Of a stretch of DNA of 64,000 nucleotides, positions 16,389 through 26,654 are shown one piece after another. Numbering within the stretch: position 1 is the stretch's first letter; every line of letters starts with the position of its first letter. The position numbers were made by a program, and so were the translations under genes. Below the pieces are notes generated by a model. That model saw only the letters and a list, made by a program, of their open reading frames with translations. It was not told the origin of the DNA and searched no databases. The DNA lies in assembly GCF_003097135.1 (NCBI RefSeq), contig NZ_QEQL01000004.1:372001-436000 (forward strand). Reading direction: 5' to 3'. Source of the stretch: Pseudomonas sp. URIL14HWK12:I12 (GTDB lineage Bacteria > Pseudomonadota > Gammaproteobacteria > Pseudomonadales > Pseudomonadaceae).

Positions 16389-16871
16389 CTAGAGGCGCGG
16401 CTCGATGCGCCCGCGTACCGAGGGCTGGGGCGGCTGGGGCTCCGGTGCCCGGGGGGCCGGTGCCTGGGCCGGGGGTTGGTCTGCCTCCGCCTTGGCAAGC
16501 GCTTGCTCGCGGGCCTCACGCTCAGCCCGGCGCGTGCGAGCTGCACGCTCCAGCGGCCAGCGTATCAAGGCGAAGACCAGATACACCGCCATCGCGATGA
16601 CCGAATACATGGCCAGTTCCGAGGCCGCCTGCCAAATGTGCGAGGTGTCCTTGAACAGGACGTCCAGCGCCACCACCGCCAAGGCCGGAGCAAGCTTGGC
16701 CGAGGAGGAGTCGACCGCCGTGGGTGTGCATACCGCCACTGTCGCCAGCAGGCGCAACGGCTCGCGCAGCCAACGCCACAGCCACCCGGTCAAACGGAAC
16801 CACACCAGCAGGCAGCCCAAGGCCGCGACCGCATAGATACACCAGGCAATGAAGTAATCGTGTTCAGTCAT
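16389..16871 (-). CDS. Membrane protein with proline-rich cytoplasmic tail
   Basis: A 160-residue hypothetical protein. Start ATG at 16869-16871 gives an N-terminal membrane helix (about 8-28). A second hydrophobic segment lies near 35-50 and another near 82-105. Residues 108-160 are highly charged and then Pro/Ala/Gln-rich (QAPAPRAPEPQPP). I do not recognise a family. It ends 9 bases before the amidotransferase gene and is divergent from oligopeptidase B. Confidence 0.75.
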   Translation of the reverse strand: MTEHDYFIAWCIYAVAALGCLLVWFRLTGWLWRWLREPLRLLATVAVCTPTAVDSSSAKLAPALAVVALDVLFKDTSHIWQAASELAMYSVIAMAVYLVFALIRWPLERAARTRRAEREAREQALAKAEADQPPAQAPAPRAPEPQPPQPSVRGRIEPRL

Positions 16872-16935
16872 GGAATTCGGGGGACGGCCAACGCAAGGGC
16901 AACTATCATAACGGCTTTTGCCGAAGGACGCTGCC

Positions 16936-18972
16936 ATGACGAACACCGCCCCCAAGGCCCGCATGGGCGATGGCGCCGACCCTTACGCCTGGCTGCAGGA
17001 GCGCGACACCCCGGAGGTACTCAGCTACCTCGATGCCGAAAACGCCTGGCTGGAGCGGCAGCTGGCCGCCCAGCAACCGCTGCGCGACGCACTGTTCGAG
17101 GAGATTCGTGGGCGCATCCAGGAAACCGACCTCACCCTGCCCTCCCCGTGGGGGCCTTGGCTGTATTACACCCGCACCACCGCTGGCGACGAATACCCGC
17201 GTCACTACCGTCACCCTCGCCTGGCCAGCGACAGCCTGGCCATAAGCACCGCCACCGAACAACTGCTGCTCGACCCCAATACCCTGGCCGGTGGCGGCTT
17301 TCTTGCCATAGGCACCGTGGCCGTCAGCCCGGATCACACGCAACTTGCCTACAGCCTCGACACACAGGGCGATGAAACCTACCGCCTGTTCATCAAGGAC
17401 CTTGCCACAGGCGCGGTCACCGAGCTGCCCTTCGAGGATTGCGACGGCAGCATGACCTGGGCCAACGACAATCAAACCCTGTTCTTCGCCACCCTTGACG
17501 ACACCCACCGGCCGTTTCGCCTCTGGCGTCATCGGCGAGGCACCGAAAGCGCCGACTGCGTGTTCGAAGAGCCAGATGGGCGCTTCTTCCTGCACTGCTA
17601 CCGCACCAGCTCAGAGCGCCACTTGGTGCTGCAACTGGGTAGCAAGACCACCAGCGAGAGCTGGGTGCTGGACGCAAACACTCCCCAACAGCCGTTCAAC
17701 CGAGTCGCCGCTCGCCTCGAAGGCCACGAGTACGACCTGGACCACGGTTGCCTGCACGGGCAATGGCAATGGTTCGTGCGCACCAACGCCGACGGTATCA
17801 ACTTCGCCGTTTACCACTGTGAAGGTGAAGTTCCGCTGCGCGAGCGCTGGCAGTGCCTGGTCCCCCACGATCCACAGGTCATGATCGAGGGCGTTGTGCT
17901 CAACCGTGGCGCCCATGCCCTGAGCCTGCGGGAAAACGGCCTGCCAGTGATCGAGGTACACCCCGCCGGGGCCAGCGCCTATCGCGTGCAGTTGCCCGAT
18001 GCAGCCTACAGCCTCTACGTGCAAGACGCCCTCGAATTCGAAGGCCCGCACATCCGCCTGCGTTATGAAGCCCTGAACCGCCCAGCCCAGGTCCGCCAGC
18101 TGACGCTCGCCGGGGGCGAACAGCAGGTGCTCAAGCAAACCCCAGTGCTGGGCGACTTTGACGCCGATGCTTACATCAGCCAGCGTTTGTGGGCCACAGC
18201 CAGCGATGGTACCCAGGTGCCGATCAGCCTGGTAATGCGCCGCGACCTGCAAGGCCAGGCAGTGCCGCTTTATCTGTATGGCTACGGTGCCTACGGCACG
18301 ACGCTCGACCCCTGGTTCTCCCATGCGCGGCTAAGCCTGCTCGAGCGCGGTTTCGCCTTCGCCATTGCCCATGTGCGCGGCGGGGGGGAAATGGGTGAAG
18401 CCTGGTACCGGGCCGGCAAGCTGGCGCATAAACAGAACACCTTCGGCGACTTCATCGCCTGTGCCGAACACCTGGTCAGCCACGGCCTTACCACACCCAC
18501 ACAGCTGGCGATCAGCGGCGGGAGCGCCGGCGGGCTGTTGATCGGTGCGGTGCTCAATCAGCGCCCAGCTCTCTTTGCGGCAGCGGTGGCCGAGGTGCCT
18601 TTTGTAGATACCCTGAACACCATGCTCGATCCGGACCTGCCGCTGACCGTTACCGAATACGATGAATGGGGCAACCCGCAAGAACCCGAAGTGTATGCAC
18701 GTATCAAGGCTTATGCGCCTTACGAGAACGTGAGTGCCCAACCCTACCCCGCGATGCTCGTGGTCGCAGGGTATAACGACAGCCGGGTGCAATACTGGGA
18801 GGCGGCCAAATGGGTGGCGCGCTTGCGCGCAATGAAAACCGACAACAATCTCCTTCTGCTCAAGACCGAGATGGGTGCGGGCCATGGTGGCATGAGCGGC
18901 CGCTATCAGGCGCTGCGTGACGTCGCGCTGGAGTATGCATTTCTGATGCGAGTAATGGGCCTGGCAAGCTAA
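16936..18972 (+). CDS. ptrB: Oligopeptidase B (S9 family prolyl-oligopeptidase-like)
   Basis: A 678-residue serine peptidase. The N-terminal beta-propeller region (about 75-400) is followed by an alpha/beta-hydrolase domain. The nucleophile is S530 in SGGSAGG, the Asp is in the YNDSRV segment, and the His is in AGHGG near the C-terminus. The DPYAWLQERD start and YGAYG segment are standard for the family. Oligopeptidase B cleaves short peptides after Arg or Lys in the cytoplasm. Start ATG 16936 has GAAGGA upstream. Confidence 0.92.
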   Translation: MTNTAPKARMGDGADPYAWLQERDTPEVLSYLDAENAWLERQLAAQQPLRDALFEEIRGRIQETDLTLPSPWGPWLYYTRTTAGDEYPRHYRHPRLASDSLAISTATEQLLLDPNTLAGGGFLAIGTVAVSPDHTQLAYSLDTQGDETYRLFIKDLATGAVTELPFEDCDGSMTWANDNQTLFFATLDDTHRPFRLWRHRRGTESADCVFEEPDGRFFLHCYRTSSERHLVLQLGSKTTSESWVLDANTPQQPFNRVAARLEGHEYDLDHGCLHGQWQWFVRTNADGINFAVYHCEGEVPLRERWQCLVPHDPQVMIEGVVLNRGAHALSLRENGLPVIEVHPAGASAYRVQLPDAAYSLYVQDALEFEGPHIRLRYEALNRPAQVRQLTLAGGEQQVLKQTPVLGDFDADAYISQRLWATASDGTQVPISLVMRRDLQGQAVPLYLYGYGAYGTTLDPWFSHARLSLLERGFAFAIAHVRGGGEMGEAWYRAGKLAHKQNTFGDFIACAEHLVSHGLTTPTQLAISGGSAGGLLIGAVLNQRPALFAAAVAEVPFVDTLNTMLDPDLPLTVTEYDEWGNPQEPEVYARIKAYAPYENVSAQPYPAMLVVAGYNDSRVQYWEAAKWVARLRAMKTDNNLLLLKTEMGAGHGGMSGRYQALRDVALEYAFLMRVMGLAS

Positions 18973-19144
18973 TGCCGCCCAATGGGGGGCTGCCACGGGT
19001 GCAGCCCACAGGCCAAGCGTTCTGGATCAGCAAGTGCCATACTGGCCACCGGTGAAGTGACTGGCGCGCTTGCATGAGGACGGCGCTAAAACGATAGAGG
19101 GCCTAGGGCGGGGCCGGAACAACCTCGGGAGACAGACTGCCACC

Positions 19145-19609
19145 ATGGCCAATAGCAGCGCGCTCAACAATGAAATCCGGATCATCCTGATGGACTGCGG
19201 GCTATTCAACCAGCTGCTGCCCGAGGACTGTGCTGCCGCTGCCGGGTTCTTCAGCCTGGTAAAGATGGACCAGGACGAAGTTATCTTCAGGGAAGGCGAT
19301 GCTGGAAACTTCATGTGCATCATTCAGTACGGCAACGTTTCGGTACGCCGCCTGGACCTGGAAGGCAACGAAGTCGAGGTGGCGCTGCTGCGCAAGGGCC
19401 GCTCGTTTGGGGAGATGGCGGTAATCGATGGTGAGCGGCGCTCGGCTACGTGTATCGCTTCGACCGAAGTGCAGCTAGTGAGCCTGGGCAAGGACTCACT
19501 CGACAAGATGATGGTCGATGCTCCGCGCATAGCGGCAAAGGTGATTCGCGCACTCGCCGTTGCGTTGTCGCGACGCCTGCGCATGGCGGACGGCCAAAAA
19601 CTGTCGTGA
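19145..19609 (+). CDS. Stand-alone cyclic nucleotide-binding domain protein
   Basis: A 154-residue protein starting at ATG 19145. Residues about 20-145 form a CRP-like cyclic-nucleotide-binding beta-roll. Features are IFREGDAGNFMCIIQYGNVSV, then GRSFGEMAVIDGERRSAT, the phosphate-binding cassette with Glu and Arg at the expected positions. There is no helix-turn-helix or enzyme domain, so it probably signals through a partner protein. Which nucleotide it binds is unknown. Confidence 0.85.
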   Translation: MANSSALNNEIRIILMDCGLFNQLLPEDCAAAAGFFSLVKMDQDEVIFREGDAGNFMCIIQYGNVSVRRLDLEGNEVEVALLRKGRSFGEMAVIDGERRSATCIASTEVQLVSLGKDSLDKMMVDAPRIAAKVIRALAVALSRRLRMADGQKLS

Positions 19610-19675
19610 AATTGCGGGAACGCCCACATTGGGAACGGGTCAGTTAGCTATCAACCCACCGTTCAGGAGCACACC

Positions 19676-20035
19676 ATGGGCCGTAGCCTTCCAGAAATCC
19701 TCGACACGCCGAACCAGCCAGATCATAACGTTCGAGGGTGGGAGCGGGCCGGCTCTCTCGCGGCCGGGGTCGTGCTGGTTGGCAAAGGTGTAGCCCGGGG
19801 CGGTATCGTGGGCTTGTTGCAAGTCGCCCTCGGCGGCGCTGCGCTCGTACGCGGTTATACCGGCCATAGCAAGGCACGGGAACTGCTCGAGAGAGGCCGC
19901 CGGGATGCCGATCAGATTCGCGCGCGCCTGGCTGAGGCCGGTGCCGAGCTCAAGGCCCTCAAGGACAGCGCGGTGGCGGCGACCGAAACCGCGACCGTCA
20001 CGGGTGAAGACCCCAAGGCCCCGCCATTGGCTTGA
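19676..20035 (+). CDS. DUF2892 / YgaP-like membrane protein
   Basis: A 119-residue protein with GGAG 8 bases before ATG 19676. The N-terminal half has NVRGWERAGSLAAGVVLVGKGV and a second hydrophobic segment (GIVGLLQVALGGAALVRGYTGH), matching the small DUF2892 two-helix membrane domain. The C-terminal third is a charged helix. It is convergent with the YcgN-like gene, the stop codons being adjacent. Function is unknown. Confidence 0.75.
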   Translation: MGRSLPEILDTPNQPDHNVRGWERAGSLAAGVVLVGKGVARGGIVGLLQVALGGAALVRGYTGHSKARELLERGRRDADQIRARLAEAGAELKALKDSAVAATETATVTGEDPKAPPLA

Positions 20036-20485
20036 TCAACCGGCACGGAAGATCAGGTGGTCTTCCCAGTGGTCTTCATCGACCACCGTTTCACTGAACA
20101 TGCGCCCTGCCTGCGAAATTCTCTGCACATGAACCTGATCGCGATCGCCGCTGACCAGATAGTGCCATTCAGGCAAGTCTTGGCCAGCCGCGACCAGGCG
20201 GTAAGCGCAGCTGGGCGGCAGCCAGTGAAACTGGTCAGCCTGCTCGACCGTCAGCTCGATGCAATCGGGCACATGCTGCTTGCGATTGGGGTAGTCGGTG
20301 CACCTGCAATTGGCTAGGTCGAGCATCTTGCACGCCACGCGGGTGTAATACACCGCACCATCCTCTTCATCCTCCAGTTTCTGTAGGCAGCAAAGCCCGC
20401 AGCCATCACATAGCGATTCCCACTCAGCCGAAGAAAGTTGAGCGAGCGTCTTGCGCTTCCAGAAGGCAGTGGCTTGGGTGCTCAT
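20036..20485 (-). CDS. YcgN/UPF0260 cysteine-cluster protein
   Basis: A 149-residue protein. I use ATG 20483-20485, because the upstream extension lacks family similarity. It carries the cysteine-rich [11 protein letters not shown] motif near residue 27, another cysteine cluster ([10 protein letters not shown]) near 60, and a C-terminal acidic [11 protein letters not shown] end. These are hallmarks of the YcgN (UPF0260) family, thought to bind zinc or iron-sulfur. The reaction is unknown. Confidence 0.88.
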   Translation of the reverse strand: MSTQATAFWKRKTLAQLSSAEWESLCDGCGLCCLQKLEDEEDGAVYYTRVACKMLDLANCRCTDYPNRKQHVPDCIELTVEQADQFHWLPPSCAYRLVAAGQDLPEWHYLVSGDRDQVHVQRISQAGRMFSETVVDEDHWEDHLIFRAG

Positions 20486-20598
20486 GGCGAGGGCCTGAAG
20501 AAATGGGGGCGATAGTCTAAGACGGCCTGCACAGCTTGTCATCGGCCGAGCATCGCAGTAGCGTTGCGCTTCCACGACATCACCTTCAGGACCTTGCC

Positions 20599-21192
20599 AT
20601 GAGCGACACGCCACGCATTGCCGACTACGCCATTCACGAGCAATTCATCAATCGCTGGTCGCCCCGTGCGTTCGATGGTTCGCCCATCGAGGAGCAAACA
20701 CTGCTGAGCTTCTTCGAAGCTGCCCGGTGGGCGCCTTCGGCCTATAACTCTCAACCCTGGCGGTTTCTGTATGCACGTCGCGACACCCCAAACTGGGAAC
20801 GCTTTCTTGGCTTGCTCAATGAATTCAACCGCAATTGGGCCCAACACGCTTCAGCCCTGGTAATCGTGATCTCCAAGACCACCTTCGTGGCGCCGGGCGC
20901 GAGCGAGGAAAGCCCAGCCCTGTGGCACACCTTCGACGCCGGCTCCGCCTGGGGTTACTTCGCCCTGCAAGCCAGCATCGATGGTTGGCATACCCATGGC
21001 ATGGCTGGCTTCGACCAGGACCTCACGCGTAAGGAGCTGAACATTCCGGAAGGTTATGCCCTGCACGCGGCGGTGGCCGTCGGCAAGCTGGGTAACAAGG
21101 CGACCCTGCCTGAGTATCTGCAGGCTCGTGAAGCGCCAAGCCCACGCAAACCCGTATCTCAAATTGCCGCCGAAGGCGGCTTCTCGTTGTGA
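20599..21192 (+). CDS. Nitroreductase family protein
   Basis: A 197-residue FMN-dependent oxidoreductase of the nitroreductase fold. [12 protein letters not shown] near residue 20 and [15 protein letters not shown] near 46 are the FMN-phosphate and substrate-pocket motifs. The C-terminal half has [13 protein letters not shown]. These enzymes use NAD(P)H to reduce nitro or quinone-like compounds. Start ATG 20599 is preceded by an AGGA. An upstream TTG would add 21 residues unlike the family. Confidence 0.88.
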   Translation: MSDTPRIADYAIHEQFINRWSPRAFDGSPIEEQTLLSFFEAARWAPSAYNSQPWRFLYARRDTPNWERFLGLLNEFNRNWAQHASALVIVISKTTFVAPGASEESPALWHTFDAGSAWGYFALQASIDGWHTHGMAGFDQDLTRKELNIPEGYALHAAVAVGKLGNKATLPEYLQAREAPSPRKPVSQIAAEGGFSL

Positions 21193-21198
21193 GTGACC

Positions 21199-21218
21199 GG
21201 GGCAGCTGAGGCTGCCCC
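21199..21218. terminator. Hairpin between convergent genes
   Basis: Perfect eight-base stem GGGGCAGC/GCTGCCCC with loop TGAG between the nitroreductase gene and the convergent I78-inhibitor gene. There is no clear T-run, so efficiency is uncertain. Confidence 0.5.
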
Positions 21219-21227
21219 ACCCTACGC

Positions 21228-21563
21228 TCACCCGCAGTTAGCGCGTAGCACCTTACCTGCGTCATCGACATACAATGTCAGGCGGTCGGAACGGTAATCC
21301 ATGGTGATCATGTCACGGGGGCCCAGCACGCGCGCGACTTGCGAGCCGGAGCGTACACGGGCTTGATCCAACAGTGCCTGGCTAGACACCTGGCCCACGG
21401 TGTACTGCGCCCCCGGGGCATTGCAACGGCCATCGCCGGCATTGCTGGCCGAAGCTTGAGCCGAGCTGGCAGGCTGGCCTGCCGTATCAGTGCTGCTGCC
21501 GGCACAGCCGGAAAGCAACGCAAAGCTGGCCAAGGCCAGCAGAGTAAAACGGGTGCAGGGCAT
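21228..21563 (-). CDS. I78-family peptidase-inhibitor lipoprotein
   Basis: A 111-residue lipoprotein with lipobox LLSGC (cysteine near residue 20) and a Ser/Ala-rich linker. The C-terminal domain (about 48-111) has YTVGQVSSQALLDQARVRSGS, then ARVLGPRDMITMDYRSDRLTLYVD and a final cysteine. This is the pattern of the I78 inhibitor family, which blocks serine proteases in the envelope. SD GGAG precedes the ATG. Confidence 0.82.
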   Translation of the reverse strand: MPCTRFTLLALASFALLSGCAGSSTDTAGQPASSAQASASNAGDGRCNAPGAQYTVGQVSSQALLDQARVRSGSQVARVLGPRDMITMDYRSDRLTLYVDDAGKVLRANCG

Positions 21564-21778
21564 GTCGCCTCCTCTGGAACAGTTTTTTCCTTTTGCATCA
21601 ACAGCCTTCGGACCGCCAGCGAGCCCAGAGGTTGCAGGGTGCAGCAGTTTGCCAAAGCCCCGAGCACCTGCGCCTGATTAGTTGTGTCGAGATATTACCG
21701 TGCGAAGCCGAGTGGGTGCTGCGTGAAATGCCTCGCAGTGCTTTACTGAGTATCACCCCCATACCGAGTGACACCATC

Positions 21779-22030
21779 ATGAGCACTGTGCATCTGGAAG
21801 CCGTCATTACGGCCCGCTGGCTCGACGGGCACTGTTCACGAAGCCCCGGCAGCGCCGAGGAGCTTGCAATACTGGCAGTCGACCTATTGGTAAGAGAGCT
21901 TGGCCTGGTGGCGGCCAAAGGTTTCATGGAACAGGCACTCGAACACTTCGGCCATCCACATTGGCCATTGCCTGCCGGCCGTGCGACCGAAGTGCAGGCC
22001 GAGCCTGGCGGGCCGGCGGCATTGTCCTGA
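21779..22030 (+). CDS. Small hypothetical protein
   Basis: An 83-residue open frame starting at ATG 21779. An in-frame ATG at 21728 is an alternative start. The segment HLEAVITARWLDGHCSRSPGSAEELAILAVDLLVRELG looks protein-like and helical, with high-GC codon use like its neighbours. No family is recognised and no signal peptide or motif is visible. It could be a Pseudomonas-restricted small protein. Confidence 0.55.
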   Translation: MSTVHLEAVITARWLDGHCSRSPGSAEELAILAVDLLVRELGLVAAKGFMEQALEHFGHPHWPLPAGRATEVQAEPGGPAALS

Positions 22031-22156
22031 CCAAGCGTTACCGGGCGGCCGGCGCTGCTTGAAAACAGCAGCCTCGCCCTGCACCGTCACCTCTGCATGC
22101 GCCAGAACAGCGCCGTCTCGCGGCGCTATCGATAGACCTAACCCGCCAGTTGCACA

Positions 22157-23344
22157 TCAACCCTCCGGCCGACGGCTGAGAAACTTCAGGTCCGAAGGCG
22201 CATCCTGGCTGAAGGTCTGCACAGTACGGCCAATCAGGCCGGTCTTCGGGTCACGTTGCATCACCACGATCGCATTGCTCTTCTGGTTAGCGACCAACAG
22301 ATAGCCGCCCGTGGGGTCCAGGGCGAACTCTCGCGGATGGTCGCCATCCACCCCACGGTGTTGGATCGCTTTGAGCGTGCCGTCCTCGGGGTTCACGGCA
22401 TACACGACAATCTGATTGACCTTGCCGCGGTTGCTGACGTAAAGAAAGCGGCCATCCGGCGAAAGGTGCAGGCCACCACCAGCGCCCTGGGTAGGCCCTG
22501 GGTTGTCGGAGAGGTTGAGCAACTGCTTGCGGATCAGGTTGCCGGCTCGGTAGTCGAGCACGGCTACCTGGGCGCTCATTTCCAATACCAGATAAGCCTG
22601 TTTGCCACTTTTGTTGAACAGCAAGTGCCGCGGCCCACTGCCAGGCGGCAGAATCACAGAGCTGGGCGCTGCAGGGTTGAGCGGGTAGTGGGCATTGGAG
22701 GGGGTGAACTGATAGATGAAGATACGATCAGCACCCAAATCACTGGCGTAGACGTAATGGCTCCTGTTCGGAGAAGACACTACCGAGTGTACATGGCTGC
22801 TGACTTGTCGCTCAGGGTCAACGTGGCTGGCGCTGTGCTTGAACTGCTGCTCAACCTCCCCCAACCGCCCACTGTCGTCGACCGCCAATACGGCCAGGCT
22901 GGCATTGCCCTGCGGGCTCACCGCGTAGTTTGAAACGAAAATGAAATCGCCATCTGTGCTCAGGCTCACGTGAGTCGGCTCATCGCCTTGGGTGGGCTGC
23001 TGATTAATCAGGCTGAGTGTGTTGTCGTCTGCGATGCTGTAGCTGCTGACCTTGCCGACGGTGTCCTTCTGCCCCGGCCCGTTTTCATTCACCGCGAACA
23101 GAAGTGTCTGCTTTTTGTTGAGGGCCAGCCAGGAAGGGTTCTGGGCCGCAAGCACCTGAACAGGCTTCGCACTGATCTGGCCGGTCGCGCTGTCGAAACG
23201 ATAGCGATAAATACCTTCGCTCGAGCCAGAAGTGTAGGTACCTACGAGCAGGTCGTAACGGGGCGCCGCGTGGGCATGGGCCGCAGAGACAGCAAGACCG
23301 GCGGCCATTAGTGAGTTAAGCATGACTCTAAACATGACGAACAT
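22157..23344 (-). CDS. Periplasmic lactonase-family beta-propeller protein
   Basis: A 395-residue protein of the YbhE/Pgl-type seven-bladed beta-propeller lactonase family. The N-terminal hydrophobic segment ending AAHAHAA (about 8-27) predicts export, unlike cytoplasmic 6-phosphogluconolactonase. Blade motifs include LLVGTYTSGSSEGIYRYRFD, NPSWLAL, DEPTHVSLSTDG, SGPRHLLFN, GGGLHLSPDGRFLYVSNR and HPREFALDPTGGYL. The substrate is unknown. Confidence 0.87.
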   Translation of the reverse strand: MFVMFRVMLNSLMAAGLAVSAAHAHAAPRYDLLVGTYTSGSSEGIYRYRFDSATGQISAKPVQVLAAQNPSWLALNKKQTLLFAVNENGPGQKDTVGKVSSYSIADDNTLSLINQQPTQGDEPTHVSLSTDGDFIFVSNYAVSPQGNASLAVLAVDDSGRLGEVEQQFKHSASHVDPERQVSSHVHSVVSSPNRSHYVYASDLGADRIFIYQFTPSNAHYPLNPAAPSSVILPPGSGPRHLLFNKSGKQAYLVLEMSAQVAVLDYRAGNLIRKQLLNLSDNPGPTQGAGGGLHLSPDGRFLYVSNRGKVNQIVVYAVNPEDGTLKAIQHRGVDGDHPREFALDPTGGYLLVANQKSNAIVVMQRDPKTGLIGRTVQTFSQDAPSDLKFLSRRPEG

Positions 23345-23383
23345 TCCCCATCCGGAGAGAGTTACGCCACGGCAGAGCCTTGA

Positions 23384-23650
23384 TTAATCTGGTTCTTCGT
23401 CCGTGGCAGTGAAAGCATCAAGGCACGTCAGACGATGGACGCCGTCAGGGCCGTCGATCAACCAGTGTCCAGGCTCGGCTTCAAACCGAGCAGCAGCAAC
23501 CGATTCTGGGACAAAGTGCCACCGCTTGAGTTCACGACCGTCCATGCATTCGATAATCAAACCCAGTTTATCCAGGGTGAATTCGAACGCGTGGAAGTCA
23601 TCGATCAAGAGCATGTCTGCACTGGAAAGCGCATGTTGCAAGTCAGCCAT
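23384..23650 (-). CDS. Small conserved protein downstream of cysB (DUF5629-like)
   Basis: An 88-residue acidic cytoplasmic protein starting at ATG 23648-23650, 7 bases after the cysB stop, so it is probably co-transcribed with it. The segments MLLIDDFHAFEFTLD, MDGRELKRWHF and WLIDGPDGVHRLTCLDAF resemble the Pseudomonas DUF5629 family found beside cysB. Function is unknown. Confidence 0.75.
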   Translation of the reverse strand: MADLQHALSSADMLLIDDFHAFEFTLDKLGLIIECMDGRELKRWHFVPESVAAARFEAEPGHWLIDGPDGVHRLTCLDAFTATDEEPD

Positions 23651-23657
23651 GTAAACC

Positions 23658-24701
<1,044 letters not shown>

Positions 24702-24755
24702 TTATAACTATATTTGATAGTCAGAACAAGAATCTAGAACTACTTGTCGAATAGT

Positions 24756-25250
24756 TCAGTGCTCGCCTGCGGTGCCCGGCTCAGGCACGAGATAGACGGG
24801 TGTGGTGGAAAGCTGCAATACGCGATGGGCGGTGCGGCCAATGGAATGGGTGGCGCCCGAGTGACCGGAACTACTGCCGACCACTAGCAGGTCCACCCCC
24901 AACTGAGCGACCTGGTCGAGAATGACCTGGGCAGGATCCCCCTGCCGTACGCGTACGGCCCGGATCAGTGCCAGATCCTGGTCAACGTCGCACAGGTCTT
25001 CGCGAAAGCTCTGTAGCACGCGCTGCTCGATATTGGCCATCACTTGCGTAACCCCGCCATCGTTCAGGGCTCTGAAAGAGCCAGCATCAAGGTAGCTCTG
25101 CAGCACGGATTCGGCAAAGCGGCCCATAGGTTCGACGGCGTGAATCACGTAGAGGTCGGCCTTGAAGCTGCGTGCCAGGGCCAGCGCATGCTGGAGGACA
25201 TACGGCGCATACACCCCGAGATCGGTCGCATACAGCATCGAGCGGATCAT
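24756..25250 (-). CDS. Universal stress protein (UspA family)
   Basis: A 164-residue single-domain universal stress protein. It has MLYATDLGVYAPYVLQHALALA at the N-terminus and the C-terminal nucleotide-binding pattern DLLVVGSSSGHSGATHSIGRTAHRVLQLSTTPVYLV, in which G-2x-G-9x-G-S/T is only partly kept. These cytoplasmic proteins respond to starvation and oxidative stress. SD AGGA(G)-like GGTCCT complement is present just before the ATG. It is divergent from DAHP synthase. Confidence 0.88.
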   Translation of the reverse strand: MIRSMLYATDLGVYAPYVLQHALALARSFKADLYVIHAVEPMGRFAESVLQSYLDAGSFRALNDGGVTQVMANIEQRVLQSFREDLCDVDQDLALIRAVRVRQGDPAQVILDQVAQLGVDLLVVGSSSGHSGATHSIGRTAHRVLQLSTTPVYLVPEPGTAGEH

Positions 25251-25520
25251 AGGACCTCCACCCATATTCCAGGGCCGCCCACCGGGCGGTACAGCCTGAA
25301 GCTTAGCAGCGCTTGCAGAGCTTGCACCGGCTTGAATCAAGCGGCTTCAGACCCGGGGCCAAGCGGCGAGTTCAACAGCCCTGCCCGGCTTCCCGCCCAA
25401 ATGCGCCACCAAACAGCGCCCGGCCATTGCCGCTGGCTCACCGAACGCGCTAAGGTGCCCCACCCGCCGCCTTGTTGCCGCCACCTGAGCCGTGGCCGCC
25501 AGAATCCGAAGAGTACACCG

Positions 25521-26597
25521 ATGGCCGATTTACCGATCAATGACTTGAACGTCGCCTCCAACGAAACCCTCATCACTCCGGATCAACTCAAGCAGGATAT
25601 CCCGCTCTCCGACGCGGCCCTGCGCACGGTGACCCTGGGCCGCGAGACCGTTCGCAACATTCTCGATGGCAAGGATCACCGCCTGTTCGTGGTGATCGGC
25701 CCGTGCTCGATCCATGACATCAAGGCGGCCCATGAGTACGCCCAGCGCCTTAAAGCGCTAGCGGCAGAGGTTTCCGACACTCTTTATCTGGTGATGCGGG
25801 TCTATTTCGAAAAACCGCGCACCACCGTAGGTTGGAAAGGCTTGATCAACGACCCTTACCTGGACGACTCCTTCAAGATCCAGGACGGCCTGCACATTGG
25901 CCGGCAACTGTTGTTGGAGCTCGCCGAAATGGGCCTGCCCACAGCCACCGAGGCGCTGGACCCGATCTCCCCTCAATACCTGCAGGACCTGATCAGTTGG
26001 TCTGCCATCGGCGCACGCACCACCGAATCCCAGACCCACCGCGAGATGGCGTCGGGCCTGTCTTCGGCTGTCGGCTTCAAAAACGGCACTGACGGTGGCC
26101 TGGCTGTGGCGATCAATGCCCTGCAGTCAGTCTCCAAACCGCACCGGTTCCTGGGGATCAACCAGCAGGGTGGCGTATCGATCGTCACCACAAAGGGCAA
26201 TGCCTACGGCCACGTGGTGCTACGCGGCGGCAATGGCAAACCCAACTATGATTCGGTGAGCGTGGCACTGTGCGAACAGGACCTGGCCAAAGCCAAGGTC
26301 AAGCCCAACATCATGATCGACTGCAGCCACGCCAACTCCAACAAAGACCCGGCGCTGCAACCACTGGTGATGGAGAACGTGGCCAACCAGATCCTTGAGG
26401 GCAACCGCTCGATCATTGGCCTGATGGTCGAAAGCCATCTGAACTGGGGCTGCCAGGCCATCCCGAAAAACCTCGACGAGCTGCAGTACGGTGTTTCGGT
26501 TACCGATGCCTGCATCGACTGGAGCGCTACCGAGCACAGCATCCGCGCCATGCATGCCAAGCTCAAAGATGTGCTGCCCAAACGCGACCGCACCTGA
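25521..26597 (+). CDS. aroF: 3-deoxy-7-phosphoheptulonate (DAHP) synthase, class I
   Basis: A 358-residue first enzyme of the shikimate pathway, joining phosphoenolpyruvate and erythrose 4-phosphate. The family motifs are VIGPCSIHD (metal ligand C62), YFEKPRTTVGWKGLINDP near 95, GARTTESQTHREMASG, GVSIVTTKGN and DCSHANSNKD. Length and N-terminal arm fit feedback-regulated AroF/AroG enzymes. Which aromatic amino acid inhibits it is not readable here, so the symbol is tentative. Start ATG 25521 replaces a much longer upstream frame. A strong terminator follows. Confidence 0.93.
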   Translation: MADLPINDLNVASNETLITPDQLKQDIPLSDAALRTVTLGRETVRNILDGKDHRLFVVIGPCSIHDIKAAHEYAQRLKALAAEVSDTLYLVMRVYFEKPRTTVGWKGLINDPYLDDSFKIQDGLHIGRQLLLELAEMGLPTATEALDPISPQYLQDLISWSAIGARTTESQTHREMASGLSSAVGFKNGTDGGLAVAINALQSVSKPHRFLGINQQGGVSIVTTKGNAYGHVVLRGGNGKPNYDSVSVALCEQDLAKAKVKPNIMIDCSHANSNKDPALQPLVMENVANQILEGNRSIIGLMVESHLNWGCQAIPKNLDELQYGVSVTDACIDWSATEHSIRAMHAKLKDVLPKRDRT

Positions 26598-26611
26598 TTC
26601 GGGCCGCAAAC

Positions 26612-26642
26612 AAAAACGCCGGGCATCGAGCCCGGCGTTTTT
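26612..26642. terminator. Bidirectional Rho-independent terminator
   Basis: Stem ACGCCGGG/CCCGGCGT flanked by five A and five T, with a seven-base loop, between DAHP synthase and the convergent acetyltransferase gene. Confidence 0.88.
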
Positions 26643-26654
26643 GTTTGTTCACTT

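Noticed and set aside
25044..25520. N-terminal extension of DAHP synthase
   Set aside because: It is antisense to the universal stress protein gene and the divergent promoter region; MADLPINDLN at 25521 is the usual N-terminus.
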